The notes beneath the pieces were generated by a model. The model had not been told where the DNA came from. It worked only from the letters and a program-made list of their open reading frames with translations, and made no database searches. Positions 1-6,005 of a stretch of DNA of 16,721 bases are shown here, piece after piece. Source of the DNA: CAZEQL01 sp964514415 (lineage in GTDB: Bacteria > Chloroflexota > Dehalococcoidia > GIF9 > AB-539-J10); NCBI GenBank assembly GCA_964514415.1, contig CAZEQL010000025.1:1-16721 (forward strand). The letters are read 5' to 3'. Within the stretch, counting starts at the first letter, position 1. Each line of letters opens with the position of its first letter. A program made the translations under genes and the position numbers.

Positions 1-212
1 CTAGAAGGGCCAAGCCCTTGCTCAGCAGCTAATCTGTCGAGCTTCGAGCGACTTTCACTATCAAGGCGAACTGTTATCGGTCTGTCTTTAACACCCCTTA
101 CCCGCACCTTTTGAGCTTCAGGTTCAGCAGCAAGGTCAAGAGGACTATGTGAATCCCAATACTCTGCTTCTTGCTCCTCTGTTTCAAACTGAGATATAAG
201 CTCTTTTTCCAC
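1..212 (-). CDS. BrnA/CopG-like antitoxin, 3' part cut by window edge
   Basis: Partial reading frame running off the left edge, immediately downstream of the toxin gene on the same strand. About 70 residues are visible. The N-terminal part contains FETEEQEAEYWDSH and the later part contains TVRLDSESRSKLDRLA followed by EQGLGPS. This two-part layout is seen in BrnA and related CopG-family antitoxins: an acidic-aromatic segment, then a ribbon-helix-helix-like DNA-binding region. The GTG at 212 is preferred because AAGGAGGG (223-230) lies 10 nt upstream. An ATG at 236 is in frame but has no ribosome binding site and would place that motif inside the gene. The likely role is to neutralise the toxin and repress the shared promoter. 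The family call comes from pattern recognition only, and the C-terminus is not visible. Confidence 0.72.
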   Translation of the reverse strand, partial: MEKELISQFETEEQEAEYWDSHSPLDLAAEPEAQKVRVRGVKDRPITVRLDSESRSKLDRLAAEQGLGPS

Positions 213-253
213 CTTCCTTTTTCCCTCCTTTCTCATTTCTACTTTGACATCAC

Positions 254-526
254 TTAATTTCGATGTTTGCGATAATATCGCTTTTCCCTATCCTGCATAT
301 CTCGAGCCGTGATAACTTTATATTGTACTCTCCTGCCTCTCCTCCCTAAAACTATGAATAGATAGCGTCCTGACATAGCTTGCCCATATACGCAATATGA
401 GTTTGATGTACCTTTGTGGCAAATCGGCTTATCATCATAAATTGCCTCCTCAACTTCCTCAGGAGTAACATGGTGCTTCTGCCAAATTTTATCAATTACC
501 GCTTGAGACCAAATTAGTGGGTACAT
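254..526 (-). CDS. BrnT-like toxin (DUF497 type), RelE-fold mRNA interferase candidate
   Basis: A 90-residue basic protein. Its C-terminal half reads YKVITARDMQDREKRYYRK, matching the ARDMTxxErrxY signature that closes BrnT/DUF497 toxins. Its N-terminal half has KHHVTPEEVEEAIYDD, the usual HGVsFEEAxxVFdD-like helix. BrnT proteins adopt a RelE-like fold and inhibit growth by cleaving RNA. The toxin comes first and the antitoxin second, as in brnTA operons. No ribosome binding site lies at good spacing before the ATG; the nearest purine run, AGAGGT, is about 17 nt away, so toxin translation may be weak. The promoter and palindromic operator directly upstream fit autoregulation by the antitoxin. 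Family assignment is probable; activity is inferred. Confidence 0.78.
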   Translation of the reverse strand: MYPLIWSQAVIDKIWQKHHVTPEEVEEAIYDDKPICHKGTSNSYCVYGQAMSGRYLFIVLGRRGRRVQYKVITARDMQDREKRYYRKHRN

Positions 527-548
527 TATGAAACGAAAACCTAACCTC

Positions 549-572
549 TTTGTAATACAATTGTATTACAAA
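549..572. promoter_or_regulatory. 24-bp perfect palindrome, likely toxin-antitoxin operator
   Basis: The core TGTAATACAATTGTATTACA (551-570) is a perfect 20-bp palindrome. It extends by two more paired bases on each side to 24 bp. It covers the -10 region of the toxin promoter and sits 22 bp upstream of the toxin start. BrnA-type antitoxins with ribbon-helix-helix domains repress their own promoters by binding such sites, so this is the natural operator candidate. A second perfect palindrome, CGCCTAGGCG (573-582), adjoins it in the promoter spacer and overlaps the rpiB stop codon. Operator function is inferred from position and symmetry. Confidence 0.6.
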
Positions 573-589
573 CGCCTAGGCGATGTCAA
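560..589 (-). promoter_or_regulatory. Promoter of the brnT-brnA-like pair
   Basis: Read on the minus strand, a perfect -35 TTGACA (584-589) is followed after 18 nt by TACAAT (560-565), a five-of-six match to the sigma-70 -10 box. The -35 box lies inside the last codons of rpiB, so the toxin pair can be transcribed apart from the upstream genes. The -10 box lies in the 24-bp palindrome described in the next entry, so a bound repressor would occlude it. Confidence 0.65.
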
Positions 590-1025
590 GTTTTTCCAGG
601 GCTTTTATTTTATTCACCCTTGATCTATGCCTGCCGCCTACGAAGCTGGTAGATAGGTAGGTTTTGACAATTTCCAAGGTTAAGTTAACTTCAATGTCTT
701 CTCCTCTAAGACATAGAATATTGGCGTCATTGTGCTTGCGAGCTCGCCGTGCTGCAAAGGTATCATGGCATAAAGCTGCCCTTATACCTTTTATCTTGTT
801 CGCTGCTATGCTCATGCCTATGCCAGTGCTGCATATTAAAATGCCCTGGTCAAAATCGCCTGAAGCTACTGCCTCCCCTACTTTCTGGGCGATGTCGGGG
901 TAATCAACTGGCTCAGAAGTATAGCAACCAAAATCGTGATAGCTATGATTTAGCTTGTGGAGAAACTCCATGATTGCCTGTTTTATTCTAAAGCCACGGT
1001 GGTCACAGCCTAGAGCAATTCGCAT
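576..1025 (-). CDS. rpiB: Ribose-5-phosphate isomerase B
   Basis: RpiB/LacAB-family sugar isomerase of 149 residues, the normal length. It interconverts ribose 5-phosphate and ribulose 5-phosphate in the cytoplasmic pentose phosphate pathway and so supplies the precursor of PRPP for purine synthesis. Visible family residues are GCDHRG near the N-terminus, the catalytic cysteine in ICSTGIGMS (Cys65), and the RKHNDANIL segment with His98. The ATG at 1025 is preferred because GAGGT (1034-1038) lies about 8 nt upstream; a GTG one codon earlier is also possible. The start overlaps the 3' end of the upstream tsaC-like gene by 23 nt, which suggests translational coupling. Identification is secure. 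Confidence 0.95.
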   Translation of the reverse strand: MRIALGCDHRGFRIKQAIMEFLHKLNHSYHDFGCYTSEPVDYPDIAQKVGEAVASGDFDQGILICSTGIGMSIAANKIKGIRAALCHDTFAARRARKHNDANILCLRGEDIEVNLTLEIVKTYLSTSFVGGRHRSRVNKIKALEKLDIA

Positions 1026-1647
1026 CACTATTTACCTCATAATATTCCTTACAAGCTTCCTCAATTTCATGTTGGGGCATGATGCCATGACGCAAAATCA
1101 CAGGAACTCCACTGGAAATATCTACCACAGTTGACTCATTGCCCCCGGGACATTTGCCTCCATCGATAATAAGGTCAATTTTGTCCCCTAATTGTTGCTT
1201 TACTTCATAAGCAGTTAAACTGCTTGCCTTGCCACTTAGGTTAGCGCTGGTGCCGATTATCGGTCTTCCCAGGGGGTTAATAAGAGCCAGGCAAATAGGG
1301 TGGTTAGGGATACGCACCCCTACGGTAGAGCCTTCAGCAAGATAAGAGGGCAACGAAACCCTTTTAGGCAGAACCAAGGTCAATCCCCCAGGCCAAAAAC
1401 GCCTCGCCAAAAACCAGGCGATTTCAGATGTCGGTTCAGCTACAGTGGTTAATTGAGATATATCAGCAATAAGCAAAGGAAAAGGCATAGTTTCAGGGCG
1501 ATTCTTTATTTCGTAAATCCTCGCCACAGCCTCAGGATTGAAGGCATCAGCTCCCAAGCCATAAACTGTATCGGTAGGAAAAGCAATTACTCCGCCTTCC
1601 CTAAGAATTTTAACTCCTTTCTCCACTTGTTCCTGTAAAGCATTCAT
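1003..1647 (-). CDS. tsaC: L-threonylcarbamoyladenylate synthase (TsaC/Sua5/YrdC family)
   Basis: Single-domain YrdC/TsaC protein of 214 residues without the extra C-terminal Sua5 domain. The enzyme condenses threonine, bicarbonate and ATP into threonylcarbamoyl-AMP, the donor for the universal t6A37 modification of ANN-decoding tRNAs. Conserved segments are PTDTVYGLGADAF (24-36), the KxR pair in IKNRPE (Lys48, Arg50), RFWPGGLTLVLP (83-94), GVRIPNHP, and the nucleotide-binding IGTSANLSG (131-139). The frame is open upstream to 1722, but the extra 25 residues are translated from the dispersed repeat in the spacer, so the internal ATG at 1647 is chosen even though no strong ribosome binding site precedes it. 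It overlaps rpiB. The usual KP after KxRP is replaced by MP, a small deviation. Confidence 0.93.
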   Translation of the reverse strand: MNALQEQVEKGVKILREGGVIAFPTDTVYGLGADAFNPEAVARIYEIKNRPETMPFPLLIADISQLTTVAEPTSEIAWFLARRFWPGGLTLVLPKRVSLPSYLAEGSTVGVRIPNHPICLALINPLGRPIIGTSANLSGKASSLTAYEVKQQLGDKIDLIIDGGKCPGGNESTVVDISSGVPVILRHGIMPQHEIEEACKEYYEVNSDANCSRL

Positions 1648-1664
1648 AAGAAGACTTACAAAAC

Positions 1665-1812
1665 TTGCTGTCATTCTAAGCCCTTCACATCTTGTCATTC
1701 TGAGTCCTTCGCTTGCTGTCATTCTGAAGGAGCGAAGCGACTGAAGAATCTCATGCAGCTCAGGATAAACTCCGCGAAGAATCTAGAGACCCTTCACTTC
1801 GTTCAGGGTGAC
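1665..1812. repeat. Composite dispersed repeat of the GTCATTCTGA...GAAGAATCT family
   Basis: The divergent spacer between tsaC and guaA is almost wholly repeat sequence. TGTCATTCTRAG-like units begin near 1669, 1693 and 1717. GAAGAATCT occurs at 1743-1751 and 1776-1784. The block closes with a segment near 1788-1812 containing the inverted arms ACCCT (1789-1793) and AGGGT (1805-1809), whose reverse complement resembles the leading unit. This motif family is widely dispersed in many bacterial genomes; its mobility is unknown. It creates false upstream starts for both flanking genes. A degenerate copy occurs inside purC. Confidence 0.7.
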
Positions 1813-1885
1813 AAACAAACACCAGCGTCCACTTCCCTTGACGCTAGTATATCACGATGGTAAGCTACAATGTAATTACCAGGCA

Positions 1886-3550
1886 ATGAAAAATGAGTTA
1901 GAAAGCCACCGAATTGCTGCTAGCGATGACATCGAAGTCTCCACTTATCTCGAGCTGGCGAAGGAGTTGCGTGGCGAGCAAGCTGTGCTTGAGCCTAAGC
2001 CACTGGGCGAGCGTGAAACTATTGTAGTGATTGATTTTGGCTCTCAATATAGCATGCTCATCGCGAGGCGAATACGAGAATGCCATGTTTATTGCGAGAT
2101 TGTGCCCTATGACACACTCTGGGATAAGATAGCTCCTCTTAACCCCAAAGGTTTTATCCTTTCTGGAGGTCCAGCCAGTGTTTATGAACCTGGGGCTCCT
2201 TTGCCTTTGCCTTACATTTACGAGAGCAATCTGCCTGTAATGGGCATTTGTTATGGAATGCAAGCCATCGTTTTTCAGTTGGGAGGTCAAGTATCCTCAG
2301 GAGCAAAACATGAATACGGTCATGCTATCTTACATACAAGTGCCGAGGATTTCCCTCTTTTTGCCGGTATTCCTTCTTCTCTCCCTGTGTGGATGAGTCA
2401 CGGTGACCAAATAATGGAAATGCCTCCTGGCTTCGAGGCTTTGGCTTATACTGAAAACTCGCCGTTTGCCATCATAGGTAACGATAGCAGCATTTTCGGG
2501 TTACAGTTTCACCCCGAAGTAGCTCATACGCCTCAGGGGAAAGCTATATTGCAAAACTTTGTGCTTGGAGTATGCGGTTGCCAGGGTAACTGGACATCAG
2601 CCAATTTCATAGCAGAGAGCATAGATAAAATAAAAAAGCAGGTAGGTCAGGGGAGGGTTGTTTGTGCTCTTTCTGGAGGAGTCGATTCAGCGATAACTGC
2701 TACTCTTATTGACCGGGCTGTTGGCAGTAAGCTAACTTGCCTTTTTATCAACAATGGCTTATTGCGTCGCGAGGAACCAGAGAGAGTGCTTAATGTGTTC
2801 AAGCGCAATCTCAAAATGGACATAGTTTATATAGATGCTACTGATAGATTTCTGGAAAGACTTAAAGGTATCACCGACCCTGAGGAAAAGCGAAAGTTAA
2901 TAGGAAATGAGTTTATCCGAGTCTTTGAGGAAGAAGCGGCTAAGTTAGGCAAGGTTGATTTTTTAGCTCAGGGCACCCTTTATCCCGATGTCATTGAAAG
3001 CAGCGGTGGAACCGAAACCAAAGCTGCAGCCAAAATAAAGAGCCATCACAATGTCGGCGGGCTGCCAAGCAAAATGAAGTTCACCCTTATCGAGCCACTG
3101 CGCTATTTATTTAAAGATGAGGTTCGGGAAGTAGGGTTAGTTCTAGGTCTGCCTGAAGACATGGTTTGGCGGCAACCCTTCCCCGGACCAGGATTGGCTA
3201 TCCGCATCATTGGCGAAGTGACCAGGGAGAAGCTGGAGATACTTCGTGCTGCTGATTGGGTTGTGATGAACGAGACTAAAAAAGCCAAGCTTTATCGTCG
3301 GTTGTGGCAGAGCTTTGCCGTGCTCACAGATGTTAAGAGCGTTGGTGTAATGGGAGATTATAGGACCTATGGTTATTTGATAGCAGTTAGAGCGATAAAT
3401 AGCGATGACGCCATGACTGCTGATTGGGCGCCTCTGCCCTATGACCTCCTGGCGAGAATATCCGACCGCATAGTTAACGAAGTGCCTAATGTTAACCGAG
3501 TAGTTTATGACATTACCAGTAAGCCACCAGCGACAATAGAATGGGAGTAA
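1886..3550 (+). CDS. guaA: GMP synthase (glutamine-hydrolysing)
   Basis: Converts XMP, glutamine and ATP to GMP, the last step of guanylate synthesis. An N-terminal class I glutamine amidotransferase domain has DFGSQY, the nucleophile in MGICYGMQ (Cys122 from this start) and the His/Glu pair in FHPEVAHT (His209, Glu211). The ATP pyrophosphatase domain has the P-loop SGGVDS (263-268). The C-terminal dimerisation domain includes QPFPGPGLAIRIIGE and ends with TSKPPATIEWE, the normal GuaA terminus. The start is uncertain. The frame stays open to a GTG at 1808 inside the repeat; the ATG at 1886 avoids the repeat but has only a weak ribosome binding site. Even from 1886 about 43 residues precede the usual start, ETIVVIDFG, so there is an N-terminal extension of unknown purpose. 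Function is certain. Confidence 0.96.
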   Translation: MKNELESHRIAASDDIEVSTYLELAKELRGEQAVLEPKPLGERETIVVIDFGSQYSMLIARRIRECHVYCEIVPYDTLWDKIAPLNPKGFILSGGPASVYEPGAPLPLPYIYESNLPVMGICYGMQAIVFQLGGQVSSGAKHEYGHAILHTSAEDFPLFAGIPSSLPVWMSHGDQIMEMPPGFEALAYTENSPFAIIGNDSSIFGLQFHPEVAHTPQGKAILQNFVLGVCGCQGNWTSANFIAESIDKIKKQVGQGRVVCALSGGVDSAITATLIDRAVGSKLTCLFINNGLLRREEPERVLNVFKRNLKMDIVYIDATDRFLERLKGITDPEEKRKLIGNEFIRVFEEEAAKLGKVDFLAQGTLYPDVIESSGGTETKAAAKIKSHHNVGGLPSKMKFTLIEPLRYLFKDEVREVGLVLGLPEDMVWRQPFPGPGLAIRIIGEVTREKLEILRAADWVVMNETKKAKLYRRLWQSFAVLTDVKSVGVMGDYRTYGYLIAVRAINSDDAMTADWAPLPYDLLARISDRIVNEVPNVNRVVYDITSKPPATIEWE

Positions 3551-3553
3551 AAA

Positions 3554-3606
3554 TGTAGTTGCCCAATTTATTGGGCAATAAGAGCCTGATAAATCAGGCA
3601 ACTACA
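3554..3606. repeat. Nested palindrome able to form a three-way (cloverleaf) structure
   Basis: An outer stem pairs TGTAGTTGCC (3554-3563) with GGCAACTACA (3597-3606). Between them lie two hairpins: TTGCCCAA/TTGGGCAA (3559-3566 with 3571-3578, 4-nt loop) and GCCTGAT/ATCAGGC (3584-3590 with 3593-3599). The inner hairpins share bases with the outer stem, so alternative folds compete. It starts just after the guaA stop. There is no terminal T run, so it looks like a REP- or MITE-type element rather than a simple terminator. Confidence 0.7.
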
Positions 3607-3690
3607 AATTTGGGGGTGAAGACTTTCCAAATTGCCTAAAATTGAATGAGAAATCAAAATTATAGTATCCTATATAAGTTCTCATAAAGT

Positions 3691-3728
3691 TCCTCTCCAT
3701 TGAAGGGAGAGGATTAAGGTGAGGGTGG
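3691..3728. repeat. Dispersed hairpin repeat (CCTCTCC...GGAGAGG then TTAAGGTGAGGGTG)
   Basis: TCCTCTCC (3691-3698) pairs perfectly with GGAGAGGA (3706-3713) across a 7-nt loop. The tail TTAAGGTGAGGGTG follows. This hairpin plus tail is recognisable as a common intergenic repeat in many bacterial genomes. It lies upstream of the ferritin-like gene. The rest of the 3607-3792 spacer is AT-rich, with no convincing promoter. Confidence 0.55.
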
Positions 3729-3792
3729 ATTATAGTAAGTTTTGCGGTTAACTATAAACAACCTCAAATAAATATTAAAGGAGGGAAGGAAA

Positions 3793-4053
3793 ATGGATTA
3801 CCCTTTTGAAGAAAAGGATGATGAACAACTGGATATCGAGGACGATTTGGAGATGCTCCGTGAGGATCTGATAGGCGAACTACAAGCTATAAACAAGTAT
3901 CAGGAACATATAGAAAGTCTGGAAAGTGAAGAGGCTGTGACTACACTGGAACATATCATCGAAGAGGAAAAAGAGCATGTTGCCGAGTTGGTTAAGTTGA
4001 TTCAGAACCTCGACCCTATTCAGGCGGAGAAATTCAAAGGGGGAATTTCGTAA
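3793..4053 (+). CDS. Short ferritin-like di-iron protein, encapsulated-ferritin (EncFtn)-like
   Basis: An 86-residue acidic, all-helical protein. Helix 1 carries GELQAINKYQEH and helix 2 carries EEEKEHVAEL. The candidate metal residues Glu29, Tyr36, Glu59 and His62 show the same mutual spacing as Glu32, Tyr39, Glu62 and His65, the ferroxidase-centre residues recalled for Rhodospirillum rubrum EncFtn. That family forms its iron site only between two subunits, which fits a two-helix half-ferritin. The entry-site acidic residues next to Glu29 are absent (Gly28, Gln31). No encapsulin-targeting C-terminal peptide is evident and no encapsulin gene is in the window. A strong ribosome binding site AAGGAGG (3778-3784) precedes the ATG by 8 nt. 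A short rubrerythrin-like protein is the alternative. A role in iron handling or oxidative stress is inferred. Confidence 0.72.
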   Translation: MDYPFEEKDDEQLDIEDDLEMLREDLIGELQAINKYQEHIESLESEEAVTTLEHIIEEEKEHVAELVKLIQNLDPIQAEKFKGGIS

Positions 4054-4059
4054 AAAGCT

Positions 4060-4149
4060 ATGGCAAATAGAGTTAAACTAAAGGGAGTTAAAAAGAACAG
4101 GGGCAAGCATAAGAAAAAGAAGCCTCAGGCTAAGCCCCAAGTGTTATAG
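4060..4149 (+). CDS. Possible 29-residue highly basic peptide
   Basis: A short frame begins 6 nt after the ferritin-like gene stops. It encodes MANRVKLKGVKKNRGKHKKK followed by KPQAKPQVL, and about 40 percent of its residues are Lys or Arg. No good ribosome binding site lies at proper spacing; the purine run GGGGG ends about 17 nt upstream, so translation would depend on coupling to the previous gene. The composition resembles small nucleic-acid-binding or ribosome-associated peptides, but no family is recognised. It could be chance. Confidence 0.35.
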   Translation: MANRVKLKGVKKNRGKHKKKKPQAKPQVL

Positions 4150-4215
4150 GAGCTTTACTCGTGGCTATTGCATGCGCGATACCAAGCATAGTAAGTTCGG
4201 GGAAAGGAACATGCC

Positions 4216-4527
4216 ATGCATCAAGCTTTGTATGAAAAGCTCAAAGAGATAGCGCGAGCAAGAAGTAAAATTGCTTACAGCGAGTTAGCTGAGGCGGTTC
4301 ACTTGAATCGGCGCCAGTTAGGACCACCGCTTGAGGAAATTTGTCGTTATGAACATGAGCAAGACCGCCCGATGCTTTCAGTAGTAGCAGTGCATAAGCA
4401 GAGCGGGATGCCAGCTAAGCCGTTCTTTGATTTAGCTCGCACTTTAGATCTTTACAAGGGAAATAACGATTTGGAATTCTTCACCGACGAACTACGCGAA
4501 GTTCACGATTGTTGGTCATCACATTAG
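4216..4527 (+). CDS. Conserved hypothetical protein, possible winged-helix N-terminus
   Basis: A 103-residue soluble protein. The N-terminus, YEKLKEIARARSKIAYSELA, followed by EAVHLN looks like the first helices of a winged helix-turn-helix. The middle, EICRYEHEQDRPMLSVVAVH, is followed by KQSGMPAKPFFDLA, and the C-terminus has DLEFFTDELREVHDCW. This pattern is familiar from small uncharacterised proteins in diverse bacteria, but no function or family name can be given. AAGGAA (4204-4209) lies 6 nt before the ATG. An ATG five bases upstream is in another frame. The gene sits 14 nt before purD in the same transcriptional direction, so it is probably co-transcribed. Confidence 0.7.
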   Translation: MHQALYEKLKEIARARSKIAYSELAEAVHLNRRQLGPPLEEICRYEHEQDRPMLSVVAVHKQSGMPAKPFFDLARTLDLYKGNNDLEFFTDELREVHDCWSSH

Positions 4528-4541
4528 CTGAGGAGTAGCTT

Positions 4542-5873
4542 TTGAAAATACTAGTTATTGGTGGTGGAGGCAGGGAACATACTCTGGTATGGAAGATTGC
4601 CCAAAGTCCCAAGGTAGAAAAGGTTTTTGTCGCTCCCGGGAATGCTGGCACAGCAGGTATAGCAGAGAACTTAAATGTCCAGCCCACGGATATAGAAGCT
4701 CTAGGCAAAGTAGCCCAGGAGAAAGGCATTGACCTTGTCCTCGTTGGTCCTGAGTCGCCGTTGGCTTCGGGCATAGTGGATTATTTTGAGAACTTAGGTA
4801 TTCCTATTTTTGGTCCTACTAAAGCAGCTACTCAGATAGAATCGAGCAAGGTTTTTGCCAGAAACTTAATGGAAAAATATGGCATCCCCTGTTCTAATGG
4901 AGTCGTTTTCTCTTCTTATTCTGAGGCGCGCAAATATCTTGGGCAACAAAAGCCGCCCATTGTCGTTAAGGCGGATGGTTTGGCTGCTGGTAAAGGCGTA
5001 GTCATAGCTAATTCTATGTCGGAGGCTAACAAAGCTCTCAGCGATATTATGGAGGCAAAAATCTTTGGCTCTGCTGGGGATAGAGTGATAATTGATGAAT
5101 GTCTTACCGGTCGAGAGGTAAGCCTCATAGCTTTTACCGATGGCAAAACAGTCTCGCCTATGCTACCCGCCTGCGACTACAAGAAAATCGGGGATAATGA
5201 CCAGGGTCCTAACACAGGTGGCATGGGAAGCTATTGCCCACCGGGATTTTTCTCCACTGAGCTTATAGAAAAGGCTACCAATACCATTTTGCAGCCAACA
5301 GTAAAGGCGATGGCTAGCGAAGGTATGCCTTACCAAGGAGTGCTTTATGCTGGATTAATGGTTGTTGATGGAGAACCGCTGGTGCTGGAATTCAACGCTC
5401 GCTTTGGTGACCCTGAAACTCAAGCTGTTTTACCTCTTCTCAAAACCGACCTTGTGGATATACTCATGGCGGTGGTTCAAGGCAATCTTGACCAGCTAAA
5501 AATAGAATGGAGTTCTGATGCTTGCGTGGGAGTAGTTATGGCTTCGGGGGGCTACCCTGGAAGCTACAAAACAGGCTTTCCTATAACAGGTTTGGATAAG
5601 TTTGTCGCTGAAAGCGACAAAAAAAAGAACTTAGGAAGAAGTTACAATCAATTTTCGGCTAAAGCCGAAAAGGATTCGCTAGTTTTCCATGCTGGAACTA
5701 AATTAGGAGATGATGGCATAATCTATACCAATGGCGGGCGAGTGCTCACCGTGGTAGGTACGGGCAAAAATATGGCTGGAGCTAGAGAAAAGGTTTACCG
5801 TAACTTACCTGATATTTATTTTGAAGGCTGTTATTATAGGAAGGATATCGCTTTGAGGGAAATAAAAGATTAA
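4542..5873 (+). CDS. purD: Phosphoribosylamine-glycine ligase (GAR synthetase)
   Basis: An ATP-grasp enzyme joining phosphoribosylamine and glycine, the second step of purine synthesis. The N-terminus, ILVIGGGGREHTLVWKI, and the segments VGPESPLASGIVD, VVKADGLAAGKGVV and FNARFGDPETQ are diagnostic of PurD. A TTG start at 4542 is supported by AGGAG (4531-4535) six bases upstream. At 443 residues it is about 20 longer than typical. The excess lies at residues 354-377, between ITGLDK and DSLVFHAGT, and is encoded by two perfect 9-bp hairpins with a 30-nt linker (5601-5671). This looks like an in-frame insertion into a surface region of the C-terminal domain; the ATP-grasp residues lie outside it, so the enzyme is probably active. 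Confidence 0.96.
   Translation: MKILVIGGGGREHTLVWKIAQSPKVEKVFVAPGNAGTAGIAENLNVQPTDIEALGKVAQEKGIDLVLVGPESPLASGIVDYFENLGIPIFGPTKAATQIESSKVFARNLMEKYGIPCSNGVVFSSYSEARKYLGQQKPPIVVKADGLAAGKGVVIANSMSEANKALSDIMEAKIFGSAGDRVIIDECLTGREVSLIAFTDGKTVSPMLPACDYKKIGDNDQGPNTGGMGSYCPPGFFSTELIEKATNTILQPTVKAMASEGMPYQGVLYAGLMVVDGEPLVLEFNARFGDPETQAVLPLLKTDLVDILMAVVQGNLDQLKIEWSSDACVGVVMASGGYPGSYKTGFPITGLDKFVAESDKKKNLGRSYNQFSAKAEKDSLVFHAGTKLGDDGIIYTNGGRVLTVVGTGKNMAGAREKVYRNLPDIYFEGCYYRKDIALREIKD
5601..5671. repeat. Double-hairpin palindromic insert inside purD
   Basis: TTTGTCGCT (5601-5609) pairs with AGCGACAAA (5613-5621) across a 3-nt loop. TTTTCGGCT (5652-5660) pairs with AGCCGAAAA (5663-5671) across a 2-nt loop. 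The hairpins resemble each other and bracket a purine-rich 30-nt linker. GGAT occurs just before (5594-5597) and just after (5672-5675), and the two are 78 nt apart, a multiple of three. Removing one GGAT-to-GGAT unit restores a normal-length PurD loop. The GGAT pair may be a target-site duplication or coincidence. Confidence 0.6.
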
Positions 5874-6005
5874 AATGCAAAATGCAAAAATACAGGGTAA
5901 AGGTAAAAAATTTGAGTTTTAATCTGTAATTTTAATTTTTTATCTTTGATTTTTGATATTTGTTAGAGCTTAGATATTAGAATTTTATAATTAGGAGTTT
6001 CTTAG
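5874..6005. other. AT-rich purD-purE spacer with a long hairpin
   Basis: The spacer opens with tandem AAAATGC units. It then forms a 14-bp stem, AAAGGTAAAAAATT (5899-5912) with AATTTTTTATCTTT (5934-5947), with one G-U pair. Outer arms CAAAAAT (5885-5891) and ATTTTTG (5949-5955) could extend it. It ends with the purE ribosome binding site AGGAG (5993-5997). A weak promoter-like pair, TTGATA (5953-5958) and TAGAAT (5978-5983), has a 19-nt spacer and is not convincing. The hairpin looks like a degenerate AT-rich palindromic repeat. Confidence 0.45.

Noticed and set aside
1648..1722. N-terminal 25-residue extension of the tsaC frame
   Set aside because: It is translated from tandem GTCATTCTGA-type repeat sequence (MTxxEGLRMT units). 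The family normally begins near the internal ATG at 1647.
1838..1871. guaA promoter TTGACG...TACAAT
   Set aside because: The spacer is 22 nt, too long for sigma-70. No better-spaced pair was found.
3143..3601. 152-residue open frame on the minus strand across the guaA 3' end
   Set aside because: It is the shadow of a strongly conserved gene and extends into the cloverleaf repeat. It has no recognisable protein features.
3554..3606. Rho-independent terminator for guaA
   Set aside because: The stems are strong, but no U run follows, and the nested symmetry fits a repeat element better.
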